A DNA stretch of 64,000 nt from Methanomassiliicoccaceae archaeon COG_1 (GTDB lineage Archaea; Thermoplasmatota; Thermoplasmata; Methanomassiliicoccales; Methanomethylophilaceae), in NCBI GenBank assembly GCA_028561875.1, contig JAQQTI010000002.1, forward strand, positions 1-64,000. Direction: 5' to 3'. Under the pieces are notes generated by a model that saw nothing but the letters and a program-made list of their open reading frames with translations, had not been told where the DNA came from and searched no databases. Shown one piece after another: positions 16,955 to 26,474 of this stretch (the first letter of the stretch is position 1; each line of letters begins with the position of its first letter). A program made the translations under genes and the position numbers.

Positions 16955-18324
16955 CGCGACGCCCCGCTCGACAGCCTGGGGTCACGAGGGGCGCCCTCCG
17001 GCTCCGGCTCCTCGAGGTCGCCCGCCTCCTTCGACAGGTCGGACGCCGAGGGGCCGTAGTAGTCCTCGATCCTCCGCTGCCTCATGTAGTCGGAGAAAAC
17101 GTCGGAGTTGCGTATCCACCCGTGCTTCTTGATGTCGAACACCGTGTCCAGGTACTCGAACATCCGGTCAAGGGTATCGAACCTCCTCGGCTCCCCCGTG
17201 AGCGCCATCCTCACGTTCTCGCGGACGTTCCACACGCCGACCGGCATGACGTACCCGGGGTGGGCCTCCCGGCAGATCACCGCGCCGGCGGTGCGCTTCT
17301 CCCTCTCGAGCAGCTCGTTCACCGCCATCCGCGAGGCGTAGTAGCACCCGCCGATCTCGGCGTACTCCGTGCGGCCGTTGAAGAACTCGCTCGAATGGAT
17401 GACGACCACGTTCCGGCCGAGGGGGTTCCACGACGTCTCCGGGTACCACGCCTCGATCAGCTCGAAGCGCCATGTGGTAGGCATCAGGCAGACGCACCAC
17501 CGGTTGTCCAGCTGCTCGTAGTGGTACACCCGGAAATCGTCTATCGGCGGGTACCACCGCGTGCGGGACAGATGGTCCTTGCCGATGATGTCGTCGACGG
17601 CGGTGATGCTCCACCGCGTGGGTACGAACCTCCTCCTGCTCCCCGCCCCCATGGTGCCGACCGAGAACGCCTTCTGTATCTCGGATATGTACGTGCCGTT
17701 GCGGTAGGCGTTCAGCACGGCGTCGGCTGCGCGCATGTCGGTGTCGTAGTAGCCCCTCTCGAGGTTCCTCTCCCACCTGCCGTTCGACTTCCTGAATCCC
17801 TCGAGCCTCGCCGAGGGCCCGAACGGCTGCACCTCGTCATCGAGGACCAGCTTGCCCCGCGGCCTCTCGCGGAACCTCGCCTCGACGTCCACCGGGGCCG
17901 CCGAGAGGGCGAGCTCCTGCACGTCGTCGACGACCCTCCCGGACCTCGCGAAGTCGGTGGCGTCGATGCGGTACTTCCCGCGCACGAGCTTGTAGCGGAA
18001 GTCCACGATGTCGGGGATGGACTTCCCCATCCACATCTCGGGGCGGTCCATTATCGTGGTGTCGCCGAACTCGCCGGGGACCAGGGGGCCGATGTCCACC
18101 TTGGGGTATCCGTAGCGGCCGACGAACACGCCGGGCGGGCTGCTGCCGGCCAGATCGCGCATGTCGACGAGGGGCATGCTTTTCTGCCGGGCATAGAACT
18201 TCACCATGAGCGGGCAGACCCTCTTGCCGCAGAGCAGGTGGGCGCCCTTGCAGATCGCGCAGAGGCCGGACTTCGCGGTTGCCAGGTCCGTGGAAATCGC
18301 TCCGAAGAAGCCCTCCTCCGCCAT
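16951..18324 (-). CDS. nreA: Archaeal DNA repair protein NreA
   Basis: About 457 residues from ATG 18324. The N-terminal zinc motif C22-x2-C25-x6-C32-x4-C37 (LCAICKGAHLLCGKRVCPL) is diagnostic for the Nre family, which works with PCNA in repair of alkylation or interstrand damage. A PCNA-interacting motif is visible as QRRIEDYY (Q-x-x-I-x-x-aromatic-aromatic), here followed by about 36 residues rather than being terminal. The last codon before TGA is CGA (16954-16956), so the ancestral end may have been a stop-start overlap with the radical SAM gene. In-frame sequence upstream of 18324 shows no family similarity. Confidence 0.88.
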   Translation of the reverse strand: MAEEGFFGAISTDLATAKSGLCAICKGAHLLCGKRVCPLMVKFYARQKSMPLVDMRDLAGSSPPGVFVGRYGYPKVDIGPLVPGEFGDTTIMDRPEMWMGKSIPDIVDFRYKLVRGKYRIDATDFARSGRVVDDVQELALSAAPVDVEARFRERPRGKLVLDDEVQPFGPSARLEGFRKSNGRWERNLERGYYDTDMRAADAVLNAYRNGTYISEIQKAFSVGTMGAGSRRRFVPTRWSITAVDDIIGKDHLSRTRWYPPIDDFRVYHYEQLDNRWCVCLMPTTWRFELIEAWYPETSWNPLGRNVVVIHSSEFFNGRTEYAEIGGCYYASRMAVNELLEREKRTAGAVICREAHPGYVMPVGVWNVRENVRMALTGEPRRFDTLDRMFEYLDTVFDIKKHGWIRNSDVFSDYMRQRRIEDYYGPSASDLSKEAGDLEEPEPEGAPRDPRLSSGASR

Positions 18325-18546
18325 GGGCGGGCGTATGCAGGGGATGCGTAAAAGGCCATCGCAGGGACGGTGGGGAACGGGGAGGAAGTGAGGATCGACC
18401 TGGCCGGAGCCGGGTGCAAGGGGGCCGACCCACACTATGCTCTCCGATTGGCCTTTTGGTATAAGAATTGTCGCAATTTCCCGGCCGGGAACGCGGTTTT
18501 CGGCGGAAAAACAGCCGGGAAAGCATCCGTCCAATGTCGCCGTTAT

Positions 18547-20070
18547 TCATATCGGCCCGAAGACGACGCGCAGGTCGCGCCCGAACACCTTACGGAACTG
18601 CTTGGCGGCGGTACGCAGCTTCCACACCTCCATGCTGATGTCGGTGTCCGAACGCAGGTCGATAGTCACCGCGCTCCGGTCGGCGGCGACCCCGATGCTC
18701 TTGATGGAGGCGTCCCGCCCGCGGTCCATGATGTCCGCGAGGCGGAGCAGCATGGCGCACCTCAGGATCGCCGTCCTCTCCGCCATGTCCATCGGGCCGA
18801 ATATCGCCGCGCCGGGCTTCGGCATGGTGTCGTGCTGGAACCTGGCGATGAGGGCGATGTCCGTCAGCTCCTCCATGTCGAACCCCGCCATGCTAGAGTT
18901 CACGATGATCGTGTAGGCGTGGATGTTGCTCCTATCGAAGCTTATGAACTCGCCCACGTCGTGCACCACGGCGGCGAAGCCGAGCAGCTCCCGCCAGCCG
19001 TCCGTGTGCGGGATGACGTCGGCGACCCCGAAGCCGTCGTACAGCTCCATGGCGTACCTCTCGACGGTCTCGTAGTGCTTGCGGTCCACCCCGCACCGCG
19101 CGGCGAGCGCTACGGCGCTGGACCTCCGGATGTCGATGTCCCTCCCGCCGCGGCGGAAGGCCCAGTCCATCTGCATCCCCTCGCGGAGGCCGTTCGGGCT
19201 GACCTCCAGGCGGTCGACGCCGAAGAGGTTCATGAGCTCGTCGGCGACGGCCCCGCCGCCGATGACGATGTCCGCCCTCGCGGGGCCCATCCGGGGGAAC
19301 CTCTTCCTCCCCTCGACGTCGGCGGAGCAGAGGTCGCGCATCAGCGCCGAGAGCTCGTAGTGCATGAAGTAGGAGCCGTCGCCGTCCCCCCGGCGGGCGC
19401 CGCACATCTCGGCGATCGCCACGAGCGTGCCGGAGGACCCCACCGCCCGGCGGAAGCCGAGCTCGCGGACCCTCCCCGCCGAGCGGTAGGACTGCATGTC
19501 CGCCATCCGGCGGAGCTCGTCGTACTTCTCGAAGGGGACCTTGGCGGACTGATCCACGCCGGAGGCGAAGGCCATCCTCACCGCGCCCAGCTTCATGCTG
19601 TCCAGGTATAGGTCCTCCTCCCCATCGGCGATTACCACCTCGGTGCTCCCGCCGCCGATGTCGATGAGCAGCGTGCGGACGTCGGCGCGGGCCCCGAGCA
19701 CGCCGAGGCGGGTGAGCCTCGCCTCCTCCGGGCCGGGGACGATGCGCAGGTCGATGCCGCATCCCTTCACGACGGCGACCAGCTCGTCCCGGTTGGAGGC
19801 CTCCCTTGCCGCGCAGGTGGCGTACGCCTCTATCGCGGTGGCGCCCATGCTTTCCGCCGCGTTCCTGAACTTCGAGACGACCAGACGGGTGCGCTCGAGG
19901 GTCTCGGTGTCGATACGTCCCTCGGTGAACACGCAACGGCCGATGCGCACGGCCTCCTTGTCCCGGTAGACCGCCGTGCCGTACGTGCCCTCGTAGAAAC
20001 GCACCACCAGCATGTGCACGGAGTTGGTGCCCACGTCTATGAAACCGACGGTCTCCGAGGGCTTATCCGT
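18547..20070 (-). CDS. ppx: Exopolyphosphatase, Ppx/GppA family, ACG start
   Basis: The protein belongs to the Ppx/GppA family, which hydrolyses terminal phosphates of polyphosphate. Landmarks are GFIDVGTNSVHML (phosphate-1 loop), LLIDIGGGSTEV, GSSGT, and a C-terminal HD-like domain with VVHDVGEF. The family's first strand (GFIDVG) lies upstream of the first GTG (20034), and no ATG/GTG/TTG precedes it in frame. An ACG at 20070, behind a G-rich Shine-Dalgarno, begins TDKPSETVGFID and is the best start. It overlaps the end of ppk. TGA stop. Together with ppk it controls polyphosphate level. Confidence 0.85.
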   Translation of the reverse strand, partial: TDKPSETVGFIDVGTNSVHMLVVRFYEGTYGTAVYRDKEAVRIGRCVFTEGRIDTETLERTRLVVSKFRNAAESMGATAIEAYATCAAREASNRDELVAVVKGCGIDLRIVPGPEEARLTRLGVLGARADVRTLLIDIGGGSTEVVIADGEEDLYLDSMKLGAVRMAFASGVDQSAKVPFEKYDELRRMADMQSYRSAGRVRELGFRRAVGSSGTLVAIAEMCGARRGDGDGSYFMHYELSALMRDLCSADVEGRKRFPRMGPARADIVIGGGAVADELMNLFGVDRLEVSPNGLREGMQMDWAFRRGGRDIDIRRSSAVALAARCGVDRKHYETVERYAMELYDGFGVADVIPHTDGWRELLGFAAVVHDVGEFISFDRSNIHAYTIIVNSSMAGFDMEELTDIALIARFQHDTMPKPGAAIFGPMDMAERTAILRCAMLLRLADIMDRGRDASIKSIGVAADRSAVTIDLRSDTDISMEVWKLRTAAKQFRKVFGRDLRVVFGPI

Positions 20071-22144
20071 GCCAGGCCCCCCTGTTCTCCATAAACCAGC
20101 GCTGGGAGCGGACCCTCTTCTCGCCCTCGCGCGGGGCGCGCTTCACGTACGTCCCGTCCGGGCGCAGCTCCCTCGCCTTCACGTTGTCTCCGAGGTTGAC
20201 CTTGAGGATCCTCTCGCGGATCAGCATGAGCATCTCCTTGTCGAGGACGGGGAACAGCACCTCCACGCGGGCGAGGAGGTTCCTCGGCATCATGTCGGAG
20301 GAGCCCATGTACATGGCGGGGTCGCCGTCGTTCTCGAAGTAGTAGATCCTCGAGTGCTCGAGGAACCTGTCGACCACGCTCGTCACGGTGATGGTCTCGG
20401 AGACCCCCTTCACGCCGGGGCGGAGGCAGCACAGCCCCCTTATGCTAAGGTCTATCCCGACGCCGGCGCGGGAGGCACGGTAGAGCTCGGCGATGATGTC
20501 GGAGTCGATGAGGCCGTTGGCCTTCATGGCGATGTGCGCCCTGCCCCCCTTCCTCTGCGTCTCCGCCTCGCGGCGGATGAGCCCGATGAGGGCGTCCTTG
20601 AGCGTCAGCGGCGCCACCAGGAGATGCCGGTAGTCCCGCGGGCCGAAATACCCGGTGAGGGCGTTGAACAGCTCGCCCACGTCCTCGCCCAGCTCCTGGT
20701 TGGCGGTGAGGAGAGAGAGGTCCGCGTACTGCTTCGCGGTGTTGGCGTTGTAGTTGCCGGAGGACAGGTGGGTGTAGCGGACCAGGTGGTCGTCCTCCAG
20801 CCTCACGACCTGCAGCAGCTTGGAATGCACCTTGAGCTCGACCGGCCCGTAGACCACGTGCACCCCCAGCTTCTCGAGCTGCTTGGCGAGGGCGATGTTG
20901 TTGACCTCGTCGAACTTCGCCCTGAGCTCCATGAGCACGGAGACGTTCTTCCCCTTCTCCTTCGCCCGCATGAGCTCGCGGATGACCTCGGATTTCTTGC
21001 CCAGCCTGTACAGGCATATCTTGATGCTCTGCACCCGGGCGTCGTCGGCGGACTCCCTCAGGAACCGGATGACGGTGTCGAACGTCTCGTACGGGTGGTA
21101 GAGGACCCAGTCCTTCTGCCTGATCGCGTCGAAGATGCTCGCGCTCTCGGCCAGCTCAGGGGGGACGTAGGGCTTGAACGGCCTGTCCTTGAGGGCGGGG
21201 ATCGGCAGGCCGTTGATCTCCCAGAGGTCGGTGAGCATCATGCCCTGCTCCGAGGCGCGGGTGACCTGGTTGCCGCGGAGGTTCAGGTTCTTGGCGAACA
21301 CCGCGACCAGGTCCTCCGGCATGGATTCCTCCACCACCATCCTCACCGGGAACCCGAGGTCGCGGGAGTCTATGGCGGTCTCGACGGCGGACATGAGGTC
21401 GACGGCCTCGTCGATGGTCACCTTCACGTCGGCGTTCCTGGTGATGCGGAACTTGTAGCAGCCGAGGATGTCGAAGCCCGGGAAGAGCTGCCCGACGTTC
21501 GCCTTGATGATGTTCTCGAGCAGTGCGAACTCGCGCCTGCCGGCGGCGGCGGGGACCTTCACGAAGCGGGGCAGGATGCCGACGGGCACCTTCAGCCTGG
21601 CGTAACGCACCTCCCCCCCGCCGTCCCTCATCTCGACGGCGATGTTCAGGGAGTTGCTCGATATGAACGGGAAGGGGTGGGAGATGTCGAGGGCGAGCGG
21701 GGTGAGGAGGGGGTGCACCCTCTCCATGTAGTAGTCGTCCGCCCACATCCTCTGCTTGTGCCCCATCTCGGAGTACTTGCGGAAGAGGACGCCCTCCTGC
21801 GCGAGGTCCTCCTCGAGGGCATTCCAGCACTCCTCGTAGCCGTCGATCAGCTCGCCGACGCGCTCGTTGAGGATGGAGATCAGCTGCTCCTCGTCCTCGA
21901 AGGCGTCGGGGCCGATGTTCGCGATGCCTTCCGCCCCGCCTCCGAGGAGGCCGGGCATCCTTATCATGAAGAACTCGTCCATGTTGCCGTAGCAGATGGC
22001 GAGGAACTTCACCCTCTCCAGTACCGGGTTCGTGGGGTCCATGGCCTCCTCGAGGCAGCGCCTGTTGAACGCCAGCCAAGAGATCTCCCTGTTGATGTAC
22101 AGGGAGCGGTCGTAGAGGTCGGGCTCCCGCTCGCTTCTCGGCAT
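20063..22144 (-). CDS. ppk1: Polyphosphate kinase 1
   Basis: 693 residues, full length for PPK1, which polymerises the gamma phosphate of ATP into polyphosphate. The N-terminal domain has ISWLAFNRR, and the catalytic phospholipase-D-like half carries the phosphorylated His440 in LKVHSKL and second His597 in LEHSRI. YTHLSSGNYN and GYFGP-like motifs are present. The ATG follows GGAGGAAGG directly. The start lies 14 bases inside hisD's frame if hisD ends at CGA 22131-22133, and the same base is a silent third position (AGC/AGT Ser4) here. TAA stop, overlapping the ppx start. Confidence 0.95.
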   Translation of the reverse strand: MPRSEREPDLYDRSLYINREISWLAFNRRCLEEAMDPTNPVLERVKFLAICYGNMDEFFMIRMPGLLGGGAEGIANIGPDAFEDEEQLISILNERVGELIDGYEECWNALEEDLAQEGVLFRKYSEMGHKQRMWADDYYMERVHPLLTPLALDISHPFPFISSNSLNIAVEMRDGGGEVRYARLKVPVGILPRFVKVPAAAGRREFALLENIIKANVGQLFPGFDILGCYKFRITRNADVKVTIDEAVDLMSAVETAIDSRDLGFPVRMVVEESMPEDLVAVFAKNLNLRGNQVTRASEQGMMLTDLWEINGLPIPALKDRPFKPYVPPELAESASIFDAIRQKDWVLYHPYETFDTVIRFLRESADDARVQSIKICLYRLGKKSEVIRELMRAKEKGKNVSVLMELRAKFDEVNNIALAKQLEKLGVHVVYGPVELKVHSKLLQVVRLEDDHLVRYTHLSSGNYNANTAKQYADLSLLTANQELGEDVGELFNALTGYFGPRDYRHLLVAPLTLKDALIGLIRREAETQRKGGRAHIAMKANGLIDSDIIAELYRASRAGVGIDLSIRGLCCLRPGVKGVSETITVTSVVDRFLEHSRIYYFENDGDPAMYMGSSDMMPRNLLARVEVLFPVLDKEMLMLIRERILKVNLGDNVKARELRPDGTYVKRAPREGEKRVRSQRWFMENRGAWHG
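20068..20070 (-). other. ACG start candidate of ppx
   Basis: ACG in the ppk end region, where the same base is silent in ppk (CAC/CAT His), followed by the conserved N-terminus of Ppx. Confidence 0.65.
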
Positions 22145-23435
22145 CCTTCCTCCCCCTCGCCGAGACGGAGAAGGCGTGGGCGGTGAGCCCCTCCGCCTCG
22201 GCCAGGGTCCTGATGGTCGGGGCGAGGGACTGCAGCCCCTCCTTCGACAGCATCTGCACGGTGGAGGTCTTGCGGAAGTGGGAGACGGTGAGGCCGGAAT
22301 AAAGCGTCGCGTAGCCCGAGGTGGGGAGCACGTGGTTGGTGCCCGAGCAGTAGTCGCCGGCGGCGATGGGCGTGTACGGCCCGACGAATATGGAGCCGGC
22401 GTTCCTGATCCTGGAGAGCGTGCCGAGCGGGTCCCTCGTCTGTATGCACAGGTGCTCCGGGGCGATGCCGTTCACGGTCTCGATCGCCAGATCCAGGTTC
22501 TTCTCCAGGATGTAGCCGGAGTTCTGCAGCGCCTGGATTATGACGCCCCCCCTCTCGTGGCCGGCGATCTGCTCCTCCATGCACGCCCACACCCTGTCTG
22601 GCATTTCCGGGTCGTCGGTGACGAGCACGAACGCCGAGGAGGGGCCGTGCTCGCCCTGGGCGACCAGGTCGGAGGCCACGAACGCCGGGACGGCGGAGGA
22701 GTCAGCCAGCACGGCGGCCTCGCTGGGCCCGGCAGGGAAGTCGATGAGGACGTCCTTCTGCAGGAGGATCTTCGCCTCGGTGACGAACCTGTTCCCCGGC
22801 CCGACGATCTTCTGCACCGGCTCGATGCTCTCCGTGCCGAGGGCCATGGCCGCGATGGCCTGGGCGCCACCCACCTGGTAGACCGCGTCGCAGCCCGCGA
22901 TGTCGAGGGCCACGAGGGTGAGCGGGCTGACCGGGGCCGGGGTGCAGCACACGACCTCGTCCACCCCGGCGGTCCTGGCCGTCACGACGGTCATGAGGGC
23001 GGTACTCGGGTAGGAGGCCAGGCCTCCCGGGATGTAGCACCCGACCCTATCGAGCGGGGTGCTCTTCACACCCAGGGTGATGCCGGGTTCGACCTCGGTG
23101 GTCCACATGTCCGGCGGGAGCTGCATCCGGTGGAACCTCTCTATGTTGTAGGCGGCGTTCTCGAGCTCGTCGACGACCTCCTGCTTCACCTTCCCGTAAG
23201 CCCCGTCGATCTCGGAGCGGGGGACGGCGATACTTTCGAGCTCGACCCCATCGAACTTCCTGGTGAGCTTCTTCAGGGCCCCGTCGCCGCCCGCCCTCAC
23301 CTGCTCTATGATGTCCTTGACGACCTCCTCGACCTCGTCGGTCTTCGCGGCGCGGTTGCTCCTCCAGAAGCCCTCGTCGATCTCCCTCCACTTCGCCAGC
23401 TCGGGCTCTGCGCCCCCGTCCGACGTCTTCGCCAT
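22131..23435 (-). CDS. hisD: Histidinol dehydrogenase, ends at CGA
   Basis: 434 residues catalyse the last two oxidations of histidine synthesis. Landmarks are GCYIPGGLASYPSTALM, QVGGAQAIAAMA, QGEHGPSS and GIAPEHL (catalytic Glu-His), AGDYCSGTNHVLPTSG and the terminal zinc His in GLTAHAF. Family length is reached at CGA 22131-22133. No normal stop follows in this frame for about 975 bases, until 21156, entirely within ppk. The change TGA to CGA is silent in ppk. The start is ATG 23435, 22 bases from a TATA-like GGTTATATGC. A stop-codon substitution or CGA termination is inferred. Confidence 0.9.
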
Positions 23436-23457
23436 GCCCGGGCTTAGGCGCCCCAGG

Positions 23458-23466
23458 CATATAACC
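23458..23466 (-). promoter_or_regulatory. TATA box for hisD
   Basis: GGTTATATG on the minus strand, about 24 bases before ATG 23435. It is part of a divergent promoter region shared with trkA. Confidence 0.45.
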
Positions 23467-23500
23467 GATGCGCCCGCGCGCGCCTCCGGCCGCCCGTAAA

Positions 23501-23511
23501 GCATATTTATC
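23501..23511 (+). promoter_or_regulatory. TATA box for trkA-trkH
   Basis: GCATATTTATC lies about 28 bases before ATG 23539. Divergent from hisD. Confidence 0.5.
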
Positions 23512-23538
23512 AACGCGGGCAATCCAGCGCTCGATAGA

Positions 23539-24888
23539 ATGAAGGTTGTCATCATCGGCGCTGGGAACGTCGGCATCGCCATAGCGGAAGCGGCTTCCCA
23601 GAGCAACGACGTCCTCGTCATCGAGAAGGACGCCGTCCGCGCCGAGAAAGCCAACAGCGTCCTGCAGGTCTCCGTCCTGCTCGAGGACGGCAGCAATCCG
23701 AAGGTCCTCGCCGACGCCATCGACAGGATGGGCGCCGACATCGTCTTCTCCGCCGTCCCCGACGACGGCATAAACATATTCATCTGCTCGGCGGCCAAGG
23801 CCATAAAGCCGGGCATCATCAGCGTGGCTTGCATCCGCAACACCGACTACATGATGGACGACATCCCCGGCGTGGACTCGGTCATCTCGCCAGAGTCCAT
23901 CACCGCCGAGAGGATCGTCAGCTGCGCGATGCTGGAGAACGCGGTCTCGTTCGAGAGGACCGGGACCGCCGGCCTCTGCCTCGTGACTTTCAAGATCGAG
24001 GACGGGCACCAGGTCGTCGGCCGGACCGTCATGGACCTGGAGCTCCCGCCGGAATGCACGGTGGTGGCGATCGTCCGCGAGGACGAGACCGACCTCACCG
24101 TCGCCACCGCCGAGGTCAAGGCCGGCGACAGGCTCATCCTCCTCGGGACGTGGGACGCGGCGGTCGCCTTCAATCGGCTCGTCGGCATCAAGAAGGAGGC
24201 GAGGGAGTTCGTCGTCCTCGGGGCGGGTCCGATGGCCAGGACCGTGGCGAAGGACATCGACGAGTGCCCCGGCAGGCAGTTCGTGAAGCTAATAGACAAC
24301 GACCTGGCGCTCTGCAAGCTCGCCGCCCGCGAGCTCAGGGACGTCGTCGTCGTCAACGGGAACACCGTCGACCCGATGTTCCTCCGCTCGGAGAGCGTCA
24401 ACCACGCCGACGTACTAATATCCCTCTCCGACATGGATGAGAGGAACCTCCTTGCCAGCATGACCGCGCTGAGGTTCGGCAACAGGAAGATCATCACCCG
24501 CTACAACACCGACGAGTACGAGGAGATCTTCAAGTACGCCGGTATCGAGAGCACCATCGGGTACCACAGGGTCATCATCAACGCCGTGACCGAGAAGCTG
24601 GCCGAAATCAGCGACAGGAAGGGGGAGGCCGTAATGATCCTGGACAACCCCTCCGACCACTTCTTCGGCATCAGGGTCGACGGGGGCTCGCCCCTTCTGG
24701 ACATGTTCCTCGGCGACGTCTCCCTGCCGGAGGAGGTCTGCATCCCTGCCGTCCTGCGCGACGGGGAGGTGATCTACACGCGGCTCGGAACGAGGTTCCT
24801 GGGCGGCGACCTCGCCCTCGTTTACGCCCACGAGGCGGCGGACTATCGCCTGTCGGCCGTTTTCGGTAAGCACACCCCGGAGATGTGA
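23539..24888 (+). CDS. trkA: TrkA potassium-uptake regulatory subunit
   Basis: 449 residues with two RCK (TrkA_N) Rossmann domains, each followed by a TrkA_C domain. The first starts at residue 1 with VVIIGAGNVGIAIAE, the second near 225 with VVLGAGPMARTVA. These bind NAD(H) or ATP and gate the TrkH channel on the cytoplasmic face. The length matches the tandem TrkA form. It stops with TGA, and trkH begins at the next positions (TGAGGATG), so the two subunits are translated together. A divergent promoter is shared with hisD. Confidence 0.93.
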   Translation: MKVVIIGAGNVGIAIAEAASQSNDVLVIEKDAVRAEKANSVLQVSVLLEDGSNPKVLADAIDRMGADIVFSAVPDDGINIFICSAAKAIKPGIISVACIRNTDYMMDDIPGVDSVISPESITAERIVSCAMLENAVSFERTGTAGLCLVTFKIEDGHQVVGRTVMDLELPPECTVVAIVREDETDLTVATAEVKAGDRLILLGTWDAAVAFNRLVGIKKEAREFVVLGAGPMARTVAKDIDECPGRQFVKLIDNDLALCKLAARELRDVVVVNGNTVDPMFLRSESVNHADVLISLSDMDERNLLASMTALRFGNRKIITRYNTDEYEEIFKYAGIESTIGYHRVIINAVTEKLAEISDRKGEAVMILDNPSDHFFGIRVDGGSPLLDMFLGDVSLPEEVCIPAVLRDGEVIYTRLGTRFLGGDLALVYAHEAADYRLSAVFGKHTPEM

Positions 24889-24890
24889 GG

Positions 24891-26471
24891 ATGCTGGAGA
24901 CGGCAAGGAGGCAGGTGAACCGCCTCGAGAGGTGGGAGAGCGGGACCGTGAAGGCACTCGGCATCATCGAGGTGCTGCTCGCCTCCATCCTCCTCGCTGC
25001 CGCGCTGTTCGCCTCGATCGTCGGCGACGACCACGCGATCTTCCTCATCCCGGCCGTGCCGGTGCTGCTCCTCGGCTTCTTCCAGATGCTGTTCTTCTCC
25101 AACAACGGGAACCTCACGCCGTCCCTCGGCGTGCTGCTGATCGCCGAGGTCTGGGCGGTGGCCTTCGCCGTCCTCTCCGTGCCCTTCCTCCTCTACGGAT
25201 TCCCCCCGATAGACGCCCTCTTCGAGACCGTGAGCGGTTTCACCACCACCGGCGCCTCCGTCGCCGACGTGGGGTCCCTGCCGGACAGCCTCCTGCTGTG
25301 GCGGGGGCTCACGCAGTGGGCGGGCGGGATCACCATCGTGGTGATCTTCACCGTCATGCTGCCGATGATCGGCATCGGCAGCTCCGGGTTCGCTTCCAAC
25401 GAGTTCGCGGGCACTGGCGGCGGATACACCATGAGAGTGGCCAGCGCGGCCCTGAACTTCATGAAGGTCTACGTCTTCCTGACCGTCGCCGAGGCGGTGA
25501 TGCTCGTCGCCCTCGGCGTGTCGCCGCTGGAGTCCGTCTGCATCACCATGTCCGACGTGCCCACCGGCGGCCTGCTGCCGCGGAGCGACAGCATGGTGAG
25601 CTACTCCGTCTACGTGCAGTCGGTCACCCTCCTGTTCATGCTCCTCGGGGCCACGAACTACTACATGATGTTCCGCCTCCTCATCAAGAGGGACACGGCG
25701 CTGTTCCGCAACGCCGAGTTCAAGGTCATGGTGGGGTGGTTCGCCGTCTGCTCCGCCGTCATCGCCGGGCTCATCGTGCACAACAACTGGGACGACGTCT
25801 CGGCGAGGAGCGTCGGCGACTCGATATGGAACGCGCTGTACGCCGTGGTTTCCGCCGGCACGTCTACTGGCTTCGCCATTGCCGACTACTCCAGCGCCGC
25901 CCTCGGCTGGGGCGGGCTGGCGATGATGGTGCTCCTGCTCGTCATGTTCGTCGGCGGCATGTCCGGGTCCACCGCGGGGGGCATAAAGGTATACCGCCTG
26001 ATGATCCTGAAATCCTACATATCGGCCGGCATGAACAGGATCATCCACCCCGGCACGGTCTCCTCGGTGAAGGTCAACGGCGAGGGCGTGGACGATAACG
26101 CCGTGGTGTCGGCGATCTCTACCATCATCCTCATGTTCCTCGGGGCCGTCGTCGGCATCGCCCTCATCATGTTCCTCGAGCCGGGCATCGACCTCCGCTC
26201 CGCCTTCGGCGTGGTCGTCGCCTCCGTCACCAACGCCGGCATCGGCACCAGCCCGGAGTTCGGGCCGCTCGGCAGCTTCGAGGGCCTGGGAGCCGCATCC
26301 AAGGGCGTGCTGTGTATCCTGATGTGGCTGGGCAGGATGGAGATGACCCTCGCCCTGATCTTGCTCACCAGGAAGTTCTGGAGCGATGTCCGCCTGAACG
26401 TGGGGCGCGGCGTTAACGGCGACCGCCGCATGGCGCGGTTCAGGAGGGCCCGTAGGAAGAAGCGCGCCCGA
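24891..26471 (+). CDS. trkH: TrkH potassium transporter, ends at CGA
   Basis: About 526 residues forming the membrane subunit for K+ uptake. Four pore loops are visible, with GFTTTGAS (first filter), the SDVPTGG and AGTSTGF filters and a fourth near SVTNAGIG, with about ten hydrophobic helices. The start is ATG 24891 (a GTG six bases earlier is possible). Coding similarity ends at ARRKKRA just before CGA 26469-26471. The frame then stays open to 27329, antisense to the TPR gene, which is not credible protein. The opposing gene ends on the adjacent codon. Confidence 0.9.
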
Positions 26472-26474
26472 TCG
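26469..26474. other. CGATCG, back-to-back gene ends
   Basis: Plus-strand CGA (26469-26471) ends trkH and minus-strand CGA (26472-26474) ends the TPR gene. A TGATCA sequence would terminate both genes. Both genes otherwise have no stop for 800 bases or more. Confidence 0.7.

Noticed and set aside
21156-22130. A long C-terminal extension of HisD
   Set aside because: The tail is the alternative frame of ppk with Arg/Pro/Gly/His-rich composition typical of shadows, and HisD is full length before it.
24843-26468. A 1,600-base extension of the TPR gene
   Set aside because: It is antisense to trkH and rich in His/Pro/Gln/Asp, without repeats.
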